Shown in pieces: positions 16,548-24,801 of a DNA stretch of 24,802 nucleotides. The notes under the pieces were generated by a model that saw nothing but the letters and a program-made list of their open reading frames with translations, was not told the origin of the DNA and ran no database searches. Source of the DNA: UBA4661 sp002405405 (lineage in GTDB: Bacteria; Bacteroidota; Ignavibacteria; Kapaibacteriales; UBA4661); NCBI GenBank assembly GCA_036847245.1, contig DAIUAL010000020.1, positions 1 through 24,802 on the forward strand, in the 5' to 3' direction. Both the position numbers and the translations under genes were made by a program. Every line of letters starts with the position of its first letter. The first letter of the stretch is position 1.

Positions 16548-17894
16548 ATGAGCGCGTCTACCATGACTCTTCAAGAAAAATTGCATCTCGACTTTGGTCT
16601 GTTTGAGCAACAACTCAACGGACAAAGCAAGTCCTCTGTGCATCAAATTCGCAAAGCCGCAATGGAACGTTTTGCTGTATTGGGCTTCCCGACCATTCGA
16701 CATGAGGAATGGAAATACACGAACATTATGCCTATTGTTGCGCACGAATTTCATGCATTGCCCACAGCAACACACATAACAGCGACAGATGTCGACAGCT
16801 TCCGCATTAGTGGCTTCTCAGGTTCTTTGGTCGTGGTTGAGAATGGTCTTTTTCGTGCAGATCTTTCCATCATTCACCCACAAGAAGGCGTTGAGGTGCT
16901 TTCTTTTGCTGATGCTATTGCCAAACAGCATTCTGCGCTTGAACATTTCAGTGCTCATGCAAAGTTTGATCATGAAGCATTACTCGCGCTCAACACTGCA
17001 TTTGCACGTGATGGAGTAGTGGTGCAAGTTGCACGCAATGTATCTGCTGAACAACCAATACATGTGATGTACATCAATGATGCTCGTGCACAGAATGTCA
17101 TGAGTAATCCTCGTGCATTGGTCGTTGTGAACGAAAGTGCACAGGTAACGGTTATAGAAACCTTCCATACTATTGGTACAGAGCGTAGCTGGTTTAATCT
17201 CGGTTTTGAGGCAGTAGTTGCGCCGAATGCGGTGCTCTCTCACGATCGTTTGCAGGACGATAAAGCACAGACAACGATAACAACATCAACATCCGTTGCA
17301 CAAGATCGTGATAGTAAGTATCATTCAGTGTGTGTGGCATTGCAAGGTGGTTTGGTTCGCAATAATCTTAGCAGTGCTCTTAAGGGTAAAGGTGGTCATG
17401 CAGATTTTATTGGTTTGTATATGCCAACCGGTAAAACCTTAATTGATAATCATACCGTGGTTGATCATGCTGTTGCGCATTGCACGAGTAATGAATTGTA
17501 CAAAGGTATTTTGGATGAGCGTGGTACAGGTGTGTTTAATGGTAAAATCTTTGTTCGCAAGGATGCACAAAAAACACAAGCATACCAATCGAACCGTAAT
17601 ATTTTACTCTCCAATACAGCAACTATCAATACAAAGCCCCAGCTTGAAATCTTTGCCGATGACGTGAAATGTAGTCATGGTGCGACATCAGGTCAGCTCG
17701 ATGAAACTTCACTCTTCTATCTTCGTGCTCGTGGTATCGGCAAGGAGAAAGCGCGCGCCTTATTACTATATGCTTTTGCGGAGGAAATTGTCCAGCAATG
17801 TGCTAATGCAGCCTTGCAAGCACATATTGAACATCGTGTGGCAGAACTTTTACACCAAGAGCAAGAACTATTGACTGACAGCGACAACGACTAA
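16548..17894 (+). CDS. sufD: SufD, Fe-S scaffold subunit
   Basis: 448-residue partner of SufB in the SufBC2D scaffold, involved in iron entry and complex assembly. The C-terminal half carries the family block KCSHGATSGQLDETSLFYLR and the following GIGKEKARALLLYAFAEE helix; the N-terminal part has the EEWKYTN motif (residues about 51-57) usual in SufD. The start ATG lies one base after the sufC stop, with a GAGGTGG box inside the end of sufC, indicating tight coupling. A nested hairpin follows the stop before the next gene. Confidence 0.95.
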   Translation: MSASTMTLQEKLHLDFGLFEQQLNGQSKSSVHQIRKAAMERFAVLGFPTIRHEEWKYTNIMPIVAHEFHALPTATHITATDVDSFRISGFSGSLVVVENGLFRADLSIIHPQEGVEVLSFADAIAKQHSALEHFSAHAKFDHEALLALNTAFARDGVVVQVARNVSAEQPIHVMYINDARAQNVMSNPRALVVVNESAQVTVIETFHTIGTERSWFNLGFEAVVAPNAVLSHDRLQDDKAQTTITTSTSVAQDRDSKYHSVCVALQGGLVRNNLSSALKGKGGHADFIGLYMPTGKTLIDNHTVVDHAVAHCTSNELYKGILDERGTGVFNGKIFVRKDAQKTQAYQSNRNILLSNTATINTKPQLEIFADDVKCSHGATSGQLDETSLFYLRARGIGKEKARALLLYAFAEEIVQQCANAALQAHIEHRVAELLHQEQELLTDSDND

Positions 17895-17899
17895 AATAA

Positions 17900-17952
17900 T
17901 ATCGAACACGGGAGCCGCATGACTATTCAAGCGGCGCTTCTTATATTCGATA
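17900..17952. repeat. Nested inverted repeats between sufD and the exported-protein gene
   Basis: An outer pair TATCGAA (17900-17906) and TTCGATA (17946-17952) encloses an inner pair GCCGC (17914-17918) and GCGGC (17931-17935). Together they could form one interrupted hairpin in the 125-nt gap. There is no T-tract, so it is more likely an RNA-processing or partial attenuation element than a full terminator, if it matters at all. Confidence 0.4.
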
Positions 17953-18019
17953 AGATGTGCACACCTTTGTGCCACCAGAAACACTTTTTTTGCATCATCC
18001 CGGAGAAATAGGAAGTAGT

Positions 18020-18739
18020 ATGATTGTACGTTTCGTTCTTCTCGTGTGTTGTTTTTTATTAGATCTGAGTTGCAGCGTATATGCGCAAAGTACATCAATC
18101 TATATCGGCACTGCTCTTCGGACTACATTGAATTATCAAAATACAGTTCTCACCGAAACTCGTTTACAAGTAGGCATGCCCGATATTGTTGTCGGTATGA
18201 ATATTCCCTTTGATAGGATGTCAGATGTTAGCGGACAGTTCGAATATGGGTATGCTTCGTATGCAACAAAAAATATCGAAGGTGCACCGTTGAATTTGAT
18301 TGTTCCTCGTTTTTTAATGCAAACATCGTTGCAATATCATACACTCAAGATTGGTTTAGGATTAACGAATCTTGGTTTTAACGGTGCTATTAACTTTGGT
18401 GGAAAAATCGGTCTTCCCGCTCGTGGTGAGTATCGAAGCGGCATGGACATTTTTCAGACAGGGCGTATTTTTTCAGGAGATTCTACTGTGCAGGTTGCTA
18501 CGCAAAACATGCAAATGCTAATCGAGATGTACCTTTCCGGAACATATCGGGTTGCGCGTATAGGAGGGCAGCCACTCGATCTGCGTTTAGAGTTGGGCTA
18601 TGTCTTCGGTGAATTGCTCCGTAGAAATTTGCCGCTGGATGTTTTGGGGCAGCAAGGATTGCTTGGTTATCGTACCTTAGGTATCCAACCCATTACGGTT
18701 TCACTTGGTTTGCTATGGACACTTCCGCTTGCATTGTAA
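18020..18739 (+). CDS. Exported protein of unknown function inside the suf operon, possibly beta-rich outer-membrane type
   Basis: 239 residues from ATG at 18020, preceded by a GGAAG box 4 nt upstream. The first 22 residues are a signal peptide with a long hydrophobic core and a VYA cleavage site before Gln. The mature part has many alternating, aromatic- and glycine-containing stretches (for example QFEYGYASYA, then LKIGLGLTNLGF and the final ITVSLGLLWTLPLAL), which suggests membrane beta strands, though no C-terminal aromatic signature is present. No catalytic motif or conserved domain is recognised. It lies between sufD and sufS on the same strand, an odd place for an exported protein. The frame is real by signal peptide and spacing; the function is unknown. 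Confidence 0.72.
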   Translation: MIVRFVLLVCCFLLDLSCSVYAQSTSIYIGTALRTTLNYQNTVLTETRLQVGMPDIVVGMNIPFDRMSDVSGQFEYGYASYATKNIEGAPLNLIVPRFLMQTSLQYHTLKIGLGLTNLGFNGAINFGGKIGLPARGEYRSGMDIFQTGRIFSGDSTVQVATQNMQMLIEMYLSGTYRVARIGGQPLDLRLELGYVFGELLRRNLPLDVLGQQGLLGYRTLGIQPITVSLGLLWTLPLAL

Positions 18740-18800
18740 TGATGTCCTTTGGTTGATTCACCTAGTTCCTTCGACTTTTTTTCTTGTTTTTCCTGACTCT

Positions 18801-20078
18801 ATGATTAGTTCTCAAAACCTTAATACGGTATCGAATCCGACCGATGTGCAATTGCCACAACCATATGATGTACGCGCATTACGTGCAGAATTTCCTATTC
18901 TGGCTCGTACCATTCATGGTAAGCCCTTGGTGTATCTCGACAATGCCGCAACGACACAGAAGCCACAAGCAGTTATTGATGCGATGGTACGGTATTACAG
19001 CGAATACAACAGCAATGTGCATCGTGGTATTCATACACTTAGCCAAGAAGCGACCGCGGCGCATGAGCACGTACGCGAGCATGTACGAAGCTTTATCAAT
19101 GCTCGAAGCGACAAAGAAATTCTTTTTGTTCGCGGAACGACAGAAGCAGTAAATATCATTGCACATTCTTTCGGAAAATATACCATTCAGCCGGGCGATG
19201 AAATTATTCTAGGTGCTATGGAGCATCACTCCAACATCGTTCCATGGCAAATGATGTGCGAGGCGCATGGCGCCATTTTACGGGTTATTCCCATTAATGA
19301 TGCCGGTGAATTGCTGTTAGATGAGTATCGTGCATTGCTGACACCACGAACAAAACTCGTAGCAATTACTCATGTGTCGAATACATTAGGAACAATTAAT
19401 CCGATCAAAGAAATGACGGACATGGCTCACCATCATGGTGCATATGTTTTTGTTGATGGTGCACAAGCAGTACCGCATCTTGCAGTCGATGTACAAGACT
19501 TGGGCGTTGATTTTTATTGTTTCTCGGCACACAAGCTCTATGGTCCTACAGGTATCGGCGTTCTTTATGGTAAAGAAGAAATTTTAAATGCGTTACCACC
19601 CTATCAAGGCGGTGGCGCGATGATTAGCACGGTAAGTTTTACCAAAACTACCTATAACGAATTACCCTTTAAATTTGAGGCAGGTACGCCACATATTGAA
19701 GGCATTATTGGCTTGGGAGCAGCTCTCGATGTCGTTGATCGTATTGGTATTGAACGTATTGCCGACCATGAAAAAACATTGACGAAGTATGCTACCCAAC
19801 GTTTGCAAACGATTGACGGCTTACGTATAGTGGGAACTTCTGCTCATAAAGCCGGTGTAATTTCTTTCAGTATCAATGATATTCATCCGCATGATATTGG
19901 TACACTACTCGACAATTACGGCATTGCGATTCGTACAGGACACCATTGTACACAACCGCTCATGGAGCGATTTGGTGTAACGGCACTCTGTCGGGCATCA
20001 TTTGCATTATACACCATGCGTGAAGAAATTGAAACCTTAGTCATGGGCTTGGAGCGTGTGCAAGAGTTGATGGGATAA
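18801..20078 (+). CDS. sufS: SufS, cysteine desulfurase
   Basis: 425-residue PLP enzyme that removes sulfur from cysteine, giving alanine and a protein persulfide for Fe-S assembly. PLP-binding K245 is in the FSAHKLYGPTGIG motif, with D219 of the VDGAQAVPH motif; catalytic C383 lies in RTGHHCTQP, the short-loop arrangement of group II (SufS/CsdA) desulfurases. The domain begins at about residue 22 (YDVRALRAEFPIL). ATG at 18801 is chosen; the upstream open frame to 18705 overlaps the exported-protein gene and looks noncoding. It lacks a clear Shine-Dalgarno. Enzymes of this group usually need SufE or SufU as sulfur acceptor, and neither is encoded in the window. Confidence 0.96.
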   Translation: MISSQNLNTVSNPTDVQLPQPYDVRALRAEFPILARTIHGKPLVYLDNAATTQKPQAVIDAMVRYYSEYNSNVHRGIHTLSQEATAAHEHVREHVRSFINARSDKEILFVRGTTEAVNIIAHSFGKYTIQPGDEIILGAMEHHSNIVPWQMMCEAHGAILRVIPINDAGELLLDEYRALLTPRTKLVAITHVSNTLGTINPIKEMTDMAHHHGAYVFVDGAQAVPHLAVDVQDLGVDFYCFSAHKLYGPTGIGVLYGKEEILNALPPYQGGGAMISTVSFTKTTYNELPFKFEAGTPHIEGIIGLGAALDVVDRIGIERIADHEKTLTKYATQRLQTIDGLRIVGTSAHKAGVISFSINDIHPHDIGTLLDNYGIAIRTGHHCTQPLMERFGVTALCRASFALYTMREEIETLVMGLERVQELMG

Positions 20079-20144
20079 GGACGAGTTATACAATCTTGTA
20101 GCCATTTTTTGTCATCTTTTTTTGTTGAATGTATGCAATCACTC

Positions 20145-20684
20145 ATGAAAAATGTCGTTATAGGATTGTGTGTCACGTTCCTCTTTTCTGCATGCCAACG
20201 TGGTGGAACAACACAATCAGGTGCGGTAGATTCTACCGAACTAACTACTCGCAAAAAGCAAATCGGTATTTTGTTGGACTCTTTTCACCTTGCTGCTGCA
20301 CGTGCTGATTTCAATGGGTATTTCAAGTTCTACACAGAGAATGGTACATTTCTCGGTACTGATGCAACGGAGTATTGGACAAAGAAAGAATTTATGGTGT
20401 GGGCAAAGCCCTTCTTTGATAATAAATCGACATGGAATTTTACGGCACTTGATCGGCACATTTATATCGGAAGCGATCCAAACACTGCATGGTTCGACGA
20501 ACTCTTGGATACGCAAATGAAGATTTGTCGCGGTTCGGGTGTCGTAACAAAAGTTGGTAATGAGTGGCGCGTAGAGCAGTATGTGCTATCGATGACTGTG
20601 CCGAATAGTCAGGTAGATTCACTCATTCCTATGAAAGCCAAAGAAGAAGATGTCCTCATTGCCAAACTCAAGGGGAAGAAGTAA
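20145..20684 (+). CDS. Lipoprotein with an NTF2-like (SnoaL/DUF4440-type) domain
   Basis: 179 residues from ATG at 20145 (ATG at 20133 would add four). A short signal peptide ends in the lipobox LFSAC, with lipidated C17, so the protein is probably anchored in the inner or outer membrane. After a 30-residue linker, about residues 35-160 resemble the SnoaL-like fold: helices at the start, YFKFYTENGTFLGTDATEYW, an FxVWAKP-type segment, and a final strand with the pattern EWRVEQYVLS. Such domains often bind small hydrophobic ligands, but no catalytic assignment is possible. It follows sufS by 66 nt on the same strand, possibly in the suf transcript. A KAKEEDVLIAKLKGKK tail ends the chain. Confidence 0.75.
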   Translation: MKNVVIGLCVTFLFSACQRGGTTQSGAVDSTELTTRKKQIGILLDSFHLAAARADFNGYFKFYTENGTFLGTDATEYWTKKEFMVWAKPFFDNKSTWNFTALDRHIYIGSDPNTAWFDELLDTQMKICRGSGVVTKVGNEWRVEQYVLSMTVPNSQVDSLIPMKAKEEDVLIAKLKGKK

Positions 20685-20712
20685 GACTGTTACCAAAAGA
20701 AGAGTACAAACG

Positions 20713-21021
20713 ATGTTGCAAGCACCATTTTCTTTTCGAGGTCGTATCAGAAGAACAGAATACGGCATCACAGTCATAATGTGCATTTGTATCCACAGTT
20801 TTATCAGTGGTTTGGTGAAATCACATCAAGCTACAGAGTTGATAGAATTTGCTTACTTCCCCATGTGGTGGTTCTTATTGGCGCAGGGAGCCAAAAGAGA
20901 ACATGATCTAGGGTATAGCGGTTGGTGGCAACTTTTCCCTTTCAGATTTGTATGGTTAATTGTTCTGAAGGGAGATATAGGTGTCAATCCATACGGTAGT
21001 TATCCCCAAAAGGCAGAATGA
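20713..21021 (+). CDS. DUF805 family small membrane protein
   Basis: 102 residues from ATG at 20713, 28 nt after the lipoprotein gene. The DUF805 pattern is clear: FSFRGRIRRTEY at the start, two membrane segments, GAKREHDLGYSGWWQLFPF in the middle and a G-x-NPYG-x2-P ending. These are small inner-membrane proteins with no agreed function. It is the last plus-strand gene before the bidirectional terminator, so it probably closes the suf transcript if no earlier terminator acts. Confidence 0.8.
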   Translation: MLQAPFSFRGRIRRTEYGITVIMCICIHSFISGLVKSHQATELIEFAYFPMWWFLLAQGAKREHDLGYSGWWQLFPFRFVWLIVLKGDIGVNPYGSYPQKAE

Positions 21022-21073
21022 TGGAAGTTGGTTTCTGCATAACGCTTCCCAAAAGATTTTTTTACATAAAATA

Positions 21074-21116
21074 AAAAACCCTGCAAGTCGCATAGATGCG
21101 TGTTCGCAGGGTTTTT
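21074..21116. terminator. Bidirectional intrinsic terminator with a nested stem
   Basis: AAAAACCCTGC (21074-21084) and GCAGGGTTTTT (21106-21116) are perfect reverse complements, so each strand gets a GC-rich stem followed by a T-run. The 21-nt loop contains a second stem, CGCAT with ATGCG. It serves both the plus-strand DUF805 gene (stop 53 nt upstream) and the minus-strand tRNA. Confidence 0.9.
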
Positions 21117-21121
21117 CTTTG

Positions 21122-21196
21122 TCGGAGTGAGAGGATTCGAACCTCCGGCCTCTACGTCCCGAACGTAGCGCTCTAGCCGGGCTGAGCTACACTCCG
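21122..21196 (-). tRNA. tRNA-Pro (anticodon CGG)
   Basis: 75-nt cloverleaf on the minus strand: acceptor stem CGGAGTG with CACTCCG, D-arm beginning TAGCTC and ending GAGC, anticodon stem CTACG with CGTAG around loop TTCGGGA (anticodon CGG, with G37 as usual for proline), T-arm GGAGG-TTCGAAT-CCTCT. The discriminator base is A. The 3' CCA is not encoded (the next bases are CAA), so it is added by the nucleotidyltransferase. From 21197 to 21372 I see nothing firm beyond a short dyad in the tRNA 5' leader. Confidence 0.97.
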
Positions 21197-21372
21197 ATAG
21201 TTGTCTGAAAAAAGAGGTCCTTTTCTCAGAAAGAGTGGCAAAGATAGTATTTTGCACATTCCTATAAAAAATTTTCTCTTCGATGATGCAGACAAGTTCT
21301 CTCTGTAAAGAAGTACAGTGCTCAATCAAAAAGCAGGATATATCGGATTATTTTATTGTGTGAAGGTTTTAC

Positions 21373-22878
21373 GTGGCTGGCTCTTCTCGTCTTGCACAGA
21401 TTGCTGTGCGTGGCACGATGATCGTTGTTCTTGGGCAGGCATTGACATTTGCTTTGAATTTTCTTACCCAACGACTCATCAATGTGTCGCTTTCGTTAGC
21501 AGACAATGGAACATTCTTCCTGATACAACGCATCACGGAACTTGCGTTGATTATTGGCGTGGAAGCCGGCTTGTATAATGTTGTTCTGCGCTTGCTCATG
21601 ACGAAAGAAGAAAGCGAACGCCAAGTACTCACCCGTGCATTTTTTCAACTGCGACTTGTGTTGTGGAGTGTTGTAAGTCTGGGCATTGTTTTCACGCTGT
21701 CAGCAATCTACAGCGTCACTCCTTGGGCAACGATACTATGGTGCATCAGTTATGGATTTGGTGCACGGACTTTGATTTTACGTCCTGTGCTTGAGGCGGA
21801 ATGGCGTATGCGCTCAGAGTTTTTTTTGCCGACGCTTCTTAGTGTTCTTGAAAGTATTGCTGTACTGGCATGTCTTGCTATTGATCTGTATGTTCTGCCA
21901 CAGCAAGGACTGCGTACGGCTTCTTTCAGCGTAGAGCATGTTGCCGGATGGTCTATGGCAATGGCAGTTGTGGGCTTTAGTGTTGCAGTTGTCCTGAGTA
22001 AACAATGGTCGATTTTTAAGCCAAGTGTATCGTGGCATCATATCAAGATGATACTTGCGGCAGGCGCACCGATGATAATCAGTGTTATATTTCTACAAGT
22101 AGCAGATAAAGTTGATACCTTGATAGTTGAGACATTCTGGGGTAGAGATAGTATGGGTGTGTTGGGGGTAATTATCCGCGCAACAACACCGCTGAATGTC
22201 TTGTTGATTGCTATTCTTACGGGGATTTTCCCAACATTAGTCCAGATACATACACGTTCTGCGGTGCGAGCACAAGAAATTTTTTACAAACTCTTACAAT
22301 GGAGTTTGTGGTGCGGTATTGGTGCAGCAACAGTGTTGTCGATTGCTTCTCCCTATCTTGGTGTCCTATTAGCAGGTGAACAGTTTGCAGGGCGAGTACA
22401 TGAATTGTGGATTGCGTTTTGGGTGCTTCCATTCAGCTTTGTCATACAATTAGTGATTGGCGTACAAACTGCATTCGGGCAACAGCGATTTAATGCTCGC
22501 TTGACAATTGCTTGGGCTGTGCTGAGTGCGCTGATTGGTTATGTTTGTATCATAAGTCATGCTGTCCTTGGTGTTTTTATTGCGCGTATTATCACCTATT
22601 GCATGTTATGTCTTGGGGGATGTTGGTTTATTCATCGAGCATATCTTCGCGAGCATGGTGATCATTCTGCGACGAATAGTATGGTGATGTTGATTGTACG
22701 TTGGATAGTTTTGTACGGCAGTTGTATGATGGTCTCGTGGTATTGCTTGAAGTGGTTCGATATTGTACAAGGTATTATCTACACCAGTATATGGTTTGTT
22801 GCTGCAACTGCAATGCTTCGCCTTATGTCCCCTGCGACTCTGCGAGAAATGCGTACACTGGTACAATCGCCAACATAA
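21373..22878 (+). CDS. Oligosaccharide flippase (Wzx/MATE-like polysaccharide exporter)
   Basis: 501-residue polytopic membrane protein, about twelve or more hydrophobic helices, with the opening typical of the polysaccharide flippase family: a short amphipathic start then VVLGQALTFALNFLTQRLI. Such proteins flip lipid-linked oligosaccharide repeats across the inner membrane. GTG at 21373 is the start: AAGG lies about 6 nt upstream and the first Met, residue 16, would cut into TM1. It is 74 nt upstream of the ligase-like gene on the same strand, a standard pairing for O-antigen or EPS export. The substrate is unknown. Confidence 0.88.
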   Translation: MAGSSRLAQIAVRGTMIVVLGQALTFALNFLTQRLINVSLSLADNGTFFLIQRITELALIIGVEAGLYNVVLRLLMTKEESERQVLTRAFFQLRLVLWSVVSLGIVFTLSAIYSVTPWATILWCISYGFGARTLILRPVLEAEWRMRSEFFLPTLLSVLESIAVLACLAIDLYVLPQQGLRTASFSVEHVAGWSMAMAVVGFSVAVVLSKQWSIFKPSVSWHHIKMILAAGAPMIISVIFLQVADKVDTLIVETFWGRDSMGVLGVIIRATTPLNVLLIAILTGIFPTLVQIHTRSAVRAQEIFYKLLQWSLWCGIGAATVLSIASPYLGVLLAGEQFAGRVHELWIAFWVLPFSFVIQLVIGVQTAFGQQRFNARLTIAWAVLSALIGYVCIISHAVLGVFIARIITYCMLCLGGCWFIHRAYLREHGDHSATNSMVMLIVRWIVLYGSCMMVSWYCLKWFDIVQGIIYTSIWFVAATAMLRLMSPATLREMRTLVQSPT

Positions 22879-22952
22879 ATGCCAACATCGGTATATGAGG
22901 GCATCGGCTCCTGCAAAGTTTTTAAAAATCTAACGCACTCTTTCTTCTTGTC

Positions 22953-24446
22953 ATGATACAACCCTCCATTGCCCCTGTCTTGCATACGATGTTTCGTCCG
23001 TTGATGGCGGATCGAGGATGGGTATGGTATAGTATGGCAATTATTATGTTTATCGGAGCGATCATTGCTACGGAACAATATGTACTCGGTGCGGTCATCG
23101 GTGCAGTTGTAGGTGTACTGCCCCTCGTGGTGATGGTACTTGTTCGTTATCCTCGGGTATGGCTTAATTGTGTGGCACTGAGTACATTTTATTGGTTCAA
23201 TGATAAAAGTGATGATGTTACAGCATTGGAGGTGCTTCTTGTGGGGTTCTATCTTGGTACTCTACTGCTGTGGTTTGCAATGCAGTTTCTCATTACACGC
23301 AAGAAGCTATTGCGCAATTCAGCAGACAAAGCGATAGCACTCTTTTGCTCTCTTCTGCCATTTAATTTGTGTATTGCTTTATTCAATGATATTTCATTGG
23401 TGGAGTGGCTTCGTGCATCATTACTCATCATGTTTGTCTTGTATTACTTTCCGTTGCGCGAGTATTTAGAAAGCGATCGTCATATCATCATATTTGTTCT
23501 GTGCTTGTGTATATCATTTCTTATCATGGGGGCAATAACCGTACAGAACTATGTCAAAGCAGCATCCAACGCAGTCTATGCCTTTCAAATTGTTTCTTCA
23601 CGCATTCGTAATAATGAGATCGTTGCAGTGTGTGCATCGGTATGTTCTGCTATGGCATTTGTTGTCTTGCGCAAACCATTGCATCGGATAGTCGCATTGT
23701 CACTCACGGCGTTTTTTATTGGTGTATTGATTGGCTCGTTTTCGCGGGGATTTTGGTTAGGTTTCTTGGTGGGAATGCTGTTGTTGGTATTTCACTTTCG
23801 TCCTGAAGAAAAACGATTTCTCGTCATATCCTTTGGTATTTCCTTTATTGTCATGACTGTCGTTCTCTTTACCATGTTTGGTCGTGCGGGCGAACTTGCT
23901 TTGCGTGTGTTGGGAACGCGCTTTACATCGTCTACAATTGGCAAGCGGGATCTCTCGGTACAATCTCGATTGAATGAATCAACAGTTGTCGTCCAGCAAA
24001 TCCTTGAGCATCCGCTGACCGGCACGGGAGCAGGGAGCCGATATAATTTCTTCGAGCCATTTGTGCGCCATACATACAATGTTACTTTTATCCACAATGG
24101 TTACCTTTTCATGCTGCATAAGTATGGCTTCCCGATGACCATATTGTGGTATTATGCCATGTTCTGGTATTTATGGAAAGGGTGGCGGCGATTACCTCAA
24201 CTTCGAGCACCTTTATATCGTTTTGTCGGGTTTGGCGGATTTGCCACATTTTGTGCCGCAATGATTGTCAATAACACCAGCTCGCAATTTGAATCGCGCG
24301 ATGGCACTTTCATTGCGTCCTTTATGATTGCTTTTATCAGCATAGCGCTCTATCGTGAGCAAAATATTGATCTGCACGATGGGCAGTTTCACCATGAAAC
24401 TACTTCTCTTCAATCTTTGCCGCAAGCGGACCCCGCAACCCCTTAA
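22953..24446 (+). CDS. O-antigen ligase/polymerase-like membrane protein (Wzy_C/RfaL type)
   Basis: 497-residue protein with ten or more hydrophobic helices. The large extracytoplasmic loop before the C-terminal helices has the family landmarks: LTGTGAGSRYNFF, then HTYNVTFIHNGYLFMLHKYG with the conserved His and the His-Asn pair. An RLNES segment and an SFSRGFW motif earlier in the chain are also typical. It would join or polymerise lipid-linked glycans at the periplasmic face. ATG at 22953 is clear but lacks a Shine-Dalgarno. The last 47 bp overlap the convergent DUF3108 gene. Ligase and polymerase cannot be separated from sequence alone. Confidence 0.88.
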   Translation: MIQPSIAPVLHTMFRPLMADRGWVWYSMAIIMFIGAIIATEQYVLGAVIGAVVGVLPLVVMVLVRYPRVWLNCVALSTFYWFNDKSDDVTALEVLLVGFYLGTLLLWFAMQFLITRKKLLRNSADKAIALFCSLLPFNLCIALFNDISLVEWLRASLLIMFVLYYFPLREYLESDRHIIIFVLCLCISFLIMGAITVQNYVKAASNAVYAFQIVSSRIRNNEIVAVCASVCSAMAFVVLRKPLHRIVALSLTAFFIGVLIGSFSRGFWLGFLVGMLLLVFHFRPEEKRFLVISFGISFIVMTVVLFTMFGRAGELALRVLGTRFTSSTIGKRDLSVQSRLNESTVVVQQILEHPLTGTGAGSRYNFFEPFVRHTYNVTFIHNGYLFMLHKYGFPMTILWYYAMFWYLWKGWRRLPQLRAPLYRFVGFGGFATFCAAMIVNNTSSQFESRDGTFIASFMIAFISIALYREQNIDLHDGQFHHETTSLQSLPQADPATP

Positions 24447-24801
24447 ATCCTGTGAGTTCAACATCAACAGTTCCAATGAGAATACCTGTCGCAACTTTCA
24501 CGGGAATTTTTCTGTCATCATCACTCAGCCAAATTAAAAGTCGTCCTTTGTGATGAAAAAGACCACCCTCTTGTACGAGTGGTTCAATCACCACACAGTT
24601 AAATTTGCCGGCGGAAACTTCGATGGTTTCTCGTCCTAAAATTTTCACGGCAAGCGGATATGTTTCCTTTTCATAAAAATTCTTGAGCGATACTAAATCA
24701 CCACGCTTCATGGATTTCAGTTCGAGTGTTCGCACATAAAAAAATGCAGATTCAATATCATGCGTATAGGGTTCAAGCGGAAATTCACCTTCACTTGTTT
24801 T
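24400..24801 (-). CDS. DUF3108 domain protein, 5' part outside the window
   Basis: The minus-strand frame is open to the window edge, so only the C-terminal 133 residues are seen; the true start is upstream in genome terms beyond 24802. The visible part matches DUF3108: an HDIESAFFYVR segment, LGRETIEVSAGKFNCVVIEP, GLFHHKGRLLIWLSDDDRKIPV and a final IGTVDVELTGFKG. Full-length members have a signal peptide and are thought to be periplasmic, of unknown function. Its last 47 bp overlap the end of the ligase-like gene in convergent orientation. Confidence 0.88.
   Translation of the reverse strand, partial: KTSEGEFPLEPYTHDIESAFFYVRTLELKSMKRGDLVSLKNFYEKETYPLAVKILGRETIEVSAGKFNCVVIEPLVQEGGLFHHKGRLLIWLSDDDRKIPVKVATGILIGTVDVELTGFKGLRGPLAAKIEEK

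Noticed and set aside
21205..21229. Ten-pair stem in the 5' leader of tRNA-Pro on the minus strand
   Set aside because: Mostly A-T pairs in an A/T-rich stretch; likely chance or simply part of the processed leader.
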